Assembly: GCA_963978895.1 (NCBI GenBank)
Contig: OZ022241.1
Span: 11,241,356 to 11,305,355 of the forward strand
Source of the DNA: Erpobdella octoculata
Lineage: Eukaryota; Annelida; Clitellata; Hirudinida; Erpobdellidae
Length of the DNA stretch: 64,000 bases
Direction: 5' to 3'
In this document: in pieces, positions 56,691-64,000 of the stretch
Layout of the letters: each line of letters opens with the position of its first letter
Numbering within the stretch: position 1 is the stretch's first letter
Made by a program: the position numbers and the translations under genes
Notes under the pieces: generated by a model
What the model was told of the DNA's origin: nothing
Database searches by the model: none
Seen by the model: the letters and a program-made list of their open reading frames with translations, nothing else

Positions 56691-56849
56691 TAATGTAAAA
56701 GAACTCCAGAAAAAACACTATTGAATTTAATAATTTTCTAAACTTAAATGTAGATGAGTATGTAAATACATATCTTTTACTTTTACTTCTTACTCCACCT
56801 CTCTGTTACTATCATTAGGTACCTATTTTCTACTATCTCATCCAAATAA

Positions 56850-57085
56850 CATTATTATTGTATGTCTTTCACTTCTCTTCTTTTGCTAAACGCTCTTTTT
56901 CCTACTCTGGTCCCTTTCTCTGGAACTCTCTTCCTACTTCCCTTACTAAATCTATTTCTCCCACTGTTTTTCGTCGTGAACTTAAAACATATCTGTTTGA
57001 TCAGTTCATGTCCGAGCGCTGTTGAGCGCCAGTGAAATAGCTCTATACAAATACACAAATACAATTGATTGATTGACTTTATTTA
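56850..57085 (+). pseudogene. Third LINE 3' fragment with TTGA repeat tail
   Basis: The plus strand encodes FAKRSFSYSGPFLWNSLPTS and VFRRELKTYLFDQFMSER followed by stops. The GP.LWNSLP...R......F...LKTYLF end is the typical C-terminus of several LINE clades (RTE/Nimb/CR1-like). It finishes in attgattgattgac, a microsatellite tail like those LINEs carry. It is the last of three 5'-truncated LINEs in the same orientation. Confidence 0.75.
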
Positions 57086-57268
57086 CTTACTTTTCCCTCT
57101 TTTTATATTTGGTTTTTATTATCATTTTTTTTATTTTTTATGTTTTTTTGTGATCTTAAACGCTGAAAAAGTGACAAGAACTTGAATAAACAAAAATAAA
57201 ATAATTATCTATGGTTAAAAACATCTTAAGCAAAATTGTGTTGTTTATTTAATTTATTATCGCCAGCC

Positions 57269-60200
57269 ATGAGGAAATTTATAGCCAAGAAGCCGTGGAA
57301 AAATATTGTGTTAGAAAGGGAAAAGAAATTTGCTGATGATGAAAGTATAGTTTTTAATGATTTGGTTGAGTTTCAAGAACTTACAGATTACGTCGTAGAA
57401 GATACTCTCTGCAAAAAAGTAAATTGTGTCTATTTTCACTCTATTAACTAATTAACTCTATTTCAAACAATTTTTAATTATTTTTCACTCATTTTTTTGG
57501 TAGTGCTTAGTAAGGCTTAAGGTACAATTTTATATTTTCTGTGTGCAAAGACTACGATGAGAGTATGCGTGTGAAGTTAGCAAAATTGCTGGCCGTGCAA
57601 ATTAAATCAAAAATGTGTGCACTGGGGCTGTCCCGTACACCGTTGAATGGGGTTTTAAAAATGGAATCCAATAGTAGAATTGGGTTTTCTTCGGTGCAAC
57701 AAATAAAAAAGTTATAAGCCAAAAACGAAGATTTCCGACGCAAATTTCATAAAAAAAACCTTAGCTCTTCTTTGAGAAATTATAACTTTTTTAACTTCTG
57801 CACTGGGATTATCTGAGATGCTTGTTTTTAGATAATTCAAATCAAACGATTTAACTCTCGCTTCTATAACTATATAATAACTTAATAAATAAAAAAGTTA
57901 TCCAATAAAACGTCGGACCATATACCAATTTCTCCCTGCAAAACGATAAGTAAACAAACACTGGGGAGCATACGATTGTACAAACGAGTCTGAGTCACTG
58001 CGGATAATTATACAAAGTGGCTACTCATTAACACCTCCTGCTGTCTTTTAATGAACTTTGTGGAAACTTTTATTTTTCCGAAAAATCTATTGAACTTTAC
58101 GAAAAAAGAATTTTTATTACTAAAGAGTTTGTTGAAAAAGGTAACTATTTAAAATCTAAGCAGAGCACTCAAATGAAATGTTTCGTTTAAAACTTTTCCT
58201 TAGAAAGCATTAATGGTGTGCATTTTTGGTGAATCTATCTTCTACATTTTTACACTCTACCCAGTCCCCGTCTGCACCCTCTCCACCATACCTGCAATAC
58301 AAACAATAGCTTGTTATGTTGTTGGATGATAGATTGATTTGTTTTAGCTACTTTTCTCTTTCACTGTCCAGTCGTCTAATAAAAATTCCTACAGAAATAC
58401 TACATCTGTATGTGTCATTTTAAATTTGAGTCACAGGTTCCTTTTTAGTGACCATACCTGCTGGATTTATTGTAAATGAAACATTGTTTTTTGTGCTATA
58501 TTACTTTTGAACAAATTTAAAAAAATTAATTTCAAATTTTCTATTTTCTCTTATTTCATATGGGTTTATAAAAATAAATAGAATTGTCATTGTTGTCGTA
58601 AACTAAGAGGTGGAAATGATTGCCTAGGATTTTTGTGTTTTTGGCCAAAATGCTAAACAGTTGGATGATTTTTTTGGTAAAGTGGATATTAACTACTCCC
58701 TGTCCAAGCTCCTTAAGTTAACTAAATTTAAATAAAATCAGTTACATTTTGATATATACATTCATGCATACTAGACATCTGCATAGGCTGGGCTTTGGTT
58801 TTTGTACTAAGTATAGGAATTTTATGACTGTAAAAATGGACCAGGCCGAGTTGCTGATGGACCGGGCCACGAAAATTTTGCATGTGCAGGACTCTAATAC
58901 ATGCGTTAATTTGTGTATATAAGATCTTCTAGTATAGCATGTGTTAAAACAGAGAAAGTTATTATTGTAATTATATTACTCCAAGTATCAACACTCAGTT
59001 ATGGCAAATTCTTCTTTCAAACTGACTTTAGAAAGATTTTTCAATTAAGATTTCTAAAATTCATAGTTTTTTATTAGGTGGTGGTATTGCGGTAAGCGTT
59101 CAACTGTCTGCCTTTAGGTCGGTGGTGTGAGAGTTTACTCGCATTGCTCTGTTTGAGTGTCTTGTGGAGTTAAATCCTTTTACTAACTTTACAAAAAATT
59201 ATTATTTTTGCTTTATTTAATACAGCATTACTTTCCATGATTTATGTAGAAAATAACTCAGGAGTCTTTGCTTGAGGATTAAAATTTTTTAATATATCAA
59301 ACAGAGAAAGAGAGAAGAAAATGAAGAAAAATCATCCAAAAAAGTTAAGCTCGAGCTAGAAGTCGATGAGAAAACAACCGGGGACAAGAAAGGTTGGATA
59401 ATAAAAACATTTTTAGATTTAGTTAAACTTTAACAAATTCATTTAAAATAATTTTTTTTCACATAAGAAAAACGTAAAAAGAAGAAATCCCGATCAAAGA
59501 AGAAAAAGCTGCAAAATGGTAAAATTTTCTTCAGTCAGACCGAATTGTTTTCTGTATGCTTCATGGCATATACTTTAATAAATTTTTCAGCTCAAGAAAT
59601 TGATAGTCAGCCTGCAGAAGTAGATGAAGATGATGGCATGTCCGATTCTGATAATCTGGTTGTTAAAAAGAAAAAAAACAAATCAAAAAAGAAAAATCTG
59701 CAAATTGGTGAAATTTTGTTGAGACTGACTGTGTTGTTTTCTGTATGATTCGTGGGAAATACTGATGATTTAAACAATATTTTCAGCTCAAAAAGTTGAG
59801 AGTGAGCCTGCAGAAGTAGATGAAGATGATGACATGTCAGATTCTGATGATCTGGTTGTTAAAAAGAAAAAAACCAAATCAAAGAAGACACAGCTTCAAA
59901 CTGGTAAAGTTTTGTTTAGCACAAGCTTTTAGTTTTATAGTTGCTTCATGTGGATTGCTTATGATAATACAAATTTTCACCTACAGAAGTTGATAGTGAG
60001 CCTGCAGAAGTTAATCAAGTTGATGGAATGTCAGATTGGGATCACTTGTTTGTTCCGAGGGAAGTTTTGAAAAGTCTAAAAGATAAAAATTTCACATCTC
60101 CTACATCTATTCAACGTCTTGTTTTGCCTTCAGCAATTAGAGATAGGATGGATATTATTGGAGCTGCAGAAACGGTAGTTTTTTCAATGTTTTTTTTAAC

Positions 60201-63200
60201 TTTTTTAAAGCTTTGCTTTAAAGTTAAAATTCGGTATTGTAATTTTGTAAATGTTAGGGTAGTGGAAAAACTTTGGCATTTGCAATTCCAATTATTGCTC
60301 ATCTACTTGAGCAACAGAAGTTAATTTCTACTAATGAAGATATCGAAGAAAAATCATCTGCCAAGAACCTTCTGAAAGCTTTAATAATTACGCCAACAAG
60401 AGAATTGGCACTTCAGATAAGAGACCACATAGAAGATGTCACCAAATGTACATCAATTAAGGTCTTATTTATTTTCTTTCTCCAGATTTTTCAGTCTTTG
60501 ATTTAGTTTTAATTGCATTCAAAATCATTTTCTTAAATATGATCAGAAATTGTATTTAAGAAAGATTACTTTTAAAAGATTTAATTTCTTGGATGAATAG
60601 TGTGCAGCAGTGGTTGGTGGAATGTCCATTGAGAAACAGATTCGTCTGCTGGAACGGCAACCTGAAGTGGTCATCGCCACTCCTGGACGGCTGTGGGAAC
60701 TCATCCAACAGGTGAACTCCATCATATTACCGCATGCTTAATATTGATTTTTTTTTAAACATGAAACATCTTGTTGCAGAGAGTATCCCATGTTGAGAAA
60801 TTGAATGGTTTAAAATTTCTTGTGATCGATGAAGTTGATAAGATGATGGAGAAGAATCATTTTGAAGAACTCGATAAAATTCTCACTTATGTACAACAAC
60901 TTAAATTGTATGTTATTTGTATTTGTTGTAATTCAATTATAATTTCATAAGCTTCAGTGGTTTTGTATACATGCCTGAAGTAAAGTTTCTGTAATGTTTT
61001 TTATTTTTGCAGAAAAGTTAAAAGACAAAATTTTGTCTTCTCCGCTACACTTACTTTCCTGCATAAGAAACCTCAAAGAATTGAGTTAAAGAAGAAGAAG
61101 AATAAAATGAGAGAGATGACTATACAGGACAGAATAGGTGAGTTGAATCTTAATATAACTTTTATTATTATAATAGCATATGACTATATAATAATAATAA
61201 TGATTAGTCATGATTATCATATGATTAAAGAGCACATCTATAATTGTTTTATTTGTTTGACAGCGAGTTTGCAGCAAAAGCTAGAAATGTCAGATAAACC
61301 AAAGATTGTAGATCTAACAAAAGGTCAGCAAATGATGGCGCATACACTGGAAGAGAAGAAAATCAACTGCAGTTCTGCTGAAAAGGACATTTACATTCAT
61401 TACTTTATTAAAAGCCACCCGGGAAGAACTCTCGTATTTGCTAACAGCAAGGATACGATAAGAAGACTCACCTCCTTGCTTAAAGTGCTTCAGTGTGAAC
61501 CGCTCCATCTACATGCTGACATGCACCAGAAGCAGAGATTGAAGAATTTGGACAAATTCAAAGGTGTCTTTTTGTTTAGTAACGAATTTGAAATTACTTT
61601 ATAAGTACCAGGGTATTTCTCATTCTCTAGGTGTTTATCAGTTCATCAGAGTCTCACACACTATTTGTCCTGTAACAAATTAACATTTTACTATTTTAAA
61701 ATACCACCATAATTTTTGATTTTTTTTTCTGTGCAACATGCAGAGAGTGAGAATGGAATTTTGCTGGCAACCGATGTGGCTGCAAGAGGACTTGATATTC
61801 CCGACGTCCAATATGTAATTCATTATCATGTTCCTAGAACTGCTGAGGCAAGCGTTAATTTTTTTAAAATTGAATTAAAAATGAAAAATATTTTTAAACA
61901 AGTAAAAGTTAATTTAAATATTAAAAACATGCTTTTATGATAGCGATATCGTATCATAAAAACAATACCCCGGTGAATAGTAAAAGTAGTTACTATGATG
62001 ATAAAAGTTTTTTCGTCATCGTATGCTTTAATTTATTTTTTAATAATGTTTGTTTCTAAAATTTTTTCTTGGTAATTTTTTTAAATTAAATTTTTTTGAT
62101 TTTGGTTAATTTTATAATGATCTCCCGAGCTTCTAAAACGTCCACGGACATCCGGGCAAATGAAATTAATAAAAGCATGTAAAAATAGAATACGTGTCAA
62201 TTTATACATAATACAGGATGATTAAATGTGTTTTTTGCTCATTTATGATTGTTTACAGTTAATACTTTTTCTGTAATGCAGAGCTATGTGCACAGATCTG
62301 GCAGAACAGCAAGATCAAATAAAGATGGTTTGAGTGTAGCTCTTGTATCACCAGAAGAAGATAGTGCATTCAAGAAAATTTTGATTTCATTAAAAAAAGG
62401 TTGGTAATGTTATTGCAAAATGATTGATTCAGTTTTGTACTCATTTGTGATTGCTTACTTTTCAATTTTCAGAGAAGGATTTAAGTAATATAAAAGTAGA
62501 AAACGATCTGTTTCATTCGGTCTCTCGAATGGCTCATTTGGCTCGCAGCATCGAAAAAGAAGAATTCCAGTAAGTTACATAACTGCAAACTGTAAAACAA
62601 TCAACTAGAAGAATGTTAATTTTTTATGTTTTAATTTAATTTAAGGCTTAAAAAGAAAATAATTAACAAAAACTGGATTAAGCAGACAGCTAAGGAATGT
62701 GATATCGCTCTTAGTGATGAAGAAACAGATGAGTGAGTTTACCTTATTGAATCTTTAACTTTTGCTTTTTCATTGAAATATGTGGTTTCATATGCAGCTA
62801 GATATATTACATGCTATACCTTAGCTTCACATGTTTGTAATCGCATTTTGACCGATTTCACAGGATGAAATTTGGAATACAGTTGTATTCTGCATACCAT
62901 GACAATATTGATTTAAAAAATTAATAATTATACTTAAATCAGTATATATGTTATACCTAGCTGGTTGAGGTTTACATAACAATTGATAGAGGGAAGGCAA
63001 CCTTCTTGATAATCAGTTAATAATATGAAATTTCAAAATTTAATATTAATTTTATAATAATAATATGATTAATAAATCATAAAAATAGAAGCGTAGGCAC
63101 TTTCTTTTGAAATCCTATGATTGCAACAATTGTGCCCAACTCTTTTATTGCCTAAGGTTTTTAAAAGTTTTTGTTGAGTCATTACCCTAGACTTAACCCT

Positions 63201-63750
63201 TGGGTTAGCTTAACCTATGCAGTTGGGGTACAGAGTCCACAATTTCTCTAAACCTCATCCCCTAAGAGGACTACCTTCTTGCTCCAGCTATTTGGATGTG
63301 ACAAGCGAACAAACACACATTGATATATATATATATACTGGGGCCGTGCAGGTTTTTGGCAATACCGGCAAATACCGGTTCCGCCGGTATTGAACAATCG
63401 GCATTCAGCACATCACGCATAAAAGACGTAAAAGCTAAAGACCTACAGCAGCAGTATAAGCAGTACAATTTACCTGTATGTCCATTGTTTGCTACACATC
63501 AATTACGGACAACGATTCTTAGCAATAGCATAGCACTAACGGTCTAGCACCGTTTTGCTTTGTTAACGGAACCATGACTAATTGTAGTTTAGTCCGTGCT
63601 GGCGACCGACCGCGGACAGTAACACTAACGCACTTTGAAACACTATTTCTAGCCATTTCCAGGCTTTCGACATTATACCGGTACCGGTAGTACTGGTTTT
63701 TGGAACGGAAATACCGGTACCGGCAGATAAAAAACCATACCGGCACAGCC

Positions 63751-63789
<39 letters not shown>

Positions 63790-63949
63790 ATTTTTTACTT
63801 ATCTTAGTGTTGTTTAAAGATAATCCTGAAATTTTAAATTAATATAGCGATGATAAAGAGGCAAAAAAAGATGCCGTGAAAAGACGAAAACTGGAAGCTC
63901 TTAAGCAGGAATTATATCAAATAATTAACGCTGGTGCTCAACCAAAGAG
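57269..63949 (+). CDS. DDX24: DDX24/Mak5-type DEAD-box RNA helicase, 3' end outside the window
   Basis: DDX24 (yeast Mak5) is a nucleolar ATP-dependent RNA helicase for large-subunit ribosome assembly. Exons: 57269-57418, 59305-59392, 59468-59518, 59591-59707, 59787-59903, 59987-60174, 60258-60461, 60601-60711, 60780-60907, 61013-61137, 61264-61563, 61744-61847, 62282-62399, 62473-62569, 62646-62732 and 63848-63949, about 695 residues so far; the last donor (gtaata) shows it continues. The start [10 protein letters not shown] ... VEFQELTDY is the DDX24 N-terminal signature. A Lys-rich acidic linker follows. Motifs: PTSIQ (Q), AAETGSGKT (I, split by an intron), TPTREL (Ia), TPGRL (Ib), DEVD (II), SAT (III), TLVFAN (IV), [10 protein letters not shown] (V), HRSGRTAR (VI). 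Motif II is DEVD, not DEAD. The linker contains tandemly duplicated exons, and the intron after 61847 has a GC donor. Confidence 0.93.
58772..58906. mobile_element. Short MITE-like element of the gggccgg/aggcc family
   Basis: Left end tagacatctgcataggctgg and, reversed, right end tagagtcctgcacatgcaaa are imperfect inverted ends. The interior ggaccaggccgagttgctga matches the repeat at 6360-6745. No exact target duplication was found. Confidence 0.5.
59075..59200 (+). repeat. tRNA-like SINE fragment
   Basis: ggtggtattgcggtaagcgt resembles a tRNA A box and the head of the repeat at 2849. The following tcggtggtgtgagagtttac is a poor B box, then agtttactcgcattgctctg. Low-confidence SINE. Confidence 0.4.
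59591..60030 (+). repeat. DDX24: Tandem exon duplication in the DDX24 linker (three related units)
   Basis: Exons 59591-59707 and 59787-59903 are both 117 bp and encode near-identical blocks: [20 protein letters not shown] then [15 protein letters not shown], and [20 protein letters not shown] then [15 protein letters not shown]. The next exon opens with a third version, [20 protein letters not shown], which runs into the helicase core. The introns are alike too (gtaaaattttcttcagt..., gtgaaattttgttgaga..., gtaaagttttgtttagc...), so a genomic unit of about 196 bp was copied. All units are in the same phase. Confidence 0.9.
61895..62185. repeat. Dispersed repeat, copy 2 (first copy 48610-48945)
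   Basis: Lies in the DDX24 intron that begins with a GC donor. Its shared words with copy 1 are listed there. This copy lacks ccggacatcccatgg-like internal bases and is about 45 bp shorter. Confidence 0.7.
62733..63338. other. DDX24 intron, left part
   Basis: A+T-rich with a short (TA)n run at about 63323-63337 next to the hAT MITE. No exon is seen. Confidence 0.55.
63339..63753. mobile_element. hAT-type MITE, 415 bp, second copy of the 12777-13248 family
   Basis: Ends tggggccgtgcagg (left) and, reversed, tagggctgtgccgg (right), lying within a TA-rich target (flanks atatatac and atatatat, 7 of 8). The interior matches the 12777 copy in inverted orientation. It includes a plus-strand frame (63320-63547) with [14 protein letters not shown] (here [13 protein letters not shown]) and [20 protein letters not shown] segments conserved between the copies. 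Confidence 0.8.
63754..63847. repeat. (TA)n run and end of DDX24 intron
   Basis: About 30 bp of TA follow the MITE, then the branch region and acceptor taatatag of the last visible DDX24 exon. Confidence 0.7.
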
Positions 63950-64000
63950 GTAATAAAATGTAACATATTTTATTATATTATTGTACTTAACACCAACAAA

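Larger units (their letters stand above)
57419..59304. other. DDX24 intron 1, about 1.9 kb
   Basis: The longest intron of the gene. It contains a short GC-rich element (58772-58906) and a tRNA-like SINE head near 59075. Otherwise it is A+T-rich; frames near 57552-57743 have no coding support. Confidence 0.6.

Overview
The window is nuclear DNA from an invertebrate animal that I cannot name further. It is very A+T rich, and its genes are split into many short exons with GT-AG introns. Clear animal-specific families are present: a CH-domain nesprin, a receptor guanylyl cyclase and SAP30. DNA transposons, LINE ends, SINE-like units and microsatellites are dense. A short block of CCCTAA-type repeats suggests a TTAGGG-like telomere repeat. 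Nothing looks bacterial, and there is no operon, CRISPR array or prophage.

Layout. (1) About 1.0-26.9 kb, minus strand: a giant gene of about 56 exons (roughly 11.9 kb of coding sequence, about 4,000 residues). It starts with a tandem calponin-homology pair of nesprin/SYNE type and continues as a long alpha-helical spectrin-like rod. It seems to end in a small acidic exon with a stop codon and polyadenylation signal, without a visible KASH domain. Its first exon was not located. (2) About 27-31.8 kb: intergenic DNA with several small hAT-type elements. (3) 31.9-33.1 kb, plus strand: a complete four-exon SAP30/SAP30L gene. (4) 33.8-41.1 kb: a transposon-rich gap holding a three-layer nest, a SINE-like unit split by one hAT element that is itself split by a second hAT element, plus a further decayed hAT. 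(5) 42.2-52.3 kb, plus strand: a complete receptor guanylyl cyclase in about 21 exons, with a 970-bp tetranucleotide repeat in intron 1 and another hAT remnant in a kinase-domain intron. (6) 52.6-53.45 kb: a hAT-like non-autonomous element. (7) 53.7-55.1 kb, minus strand: a four-exon gene for an unrecognised 301-residue coiled-coil protein with a C-terminal membrane anchor. (8) 55.7-57.1 kb: three consecutive truncated LINE 3' ends. (9) 57.3 kb to the right edge, plus strand: a DDX24/Mak5-type DEAD-box helicase in at least 16 exons, containing a recent tandem exon duplication.

The genes are unrelated housekeeping or signalling loci: nucleus-cytoskeleton linkage, histone deacetylase complex, cGMP receptor and ribosome biogenesis helicase. 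They do not form a pathway. Exon boundaries were read by eye from splice consensus and family homology and may be off by 1-3 bases.
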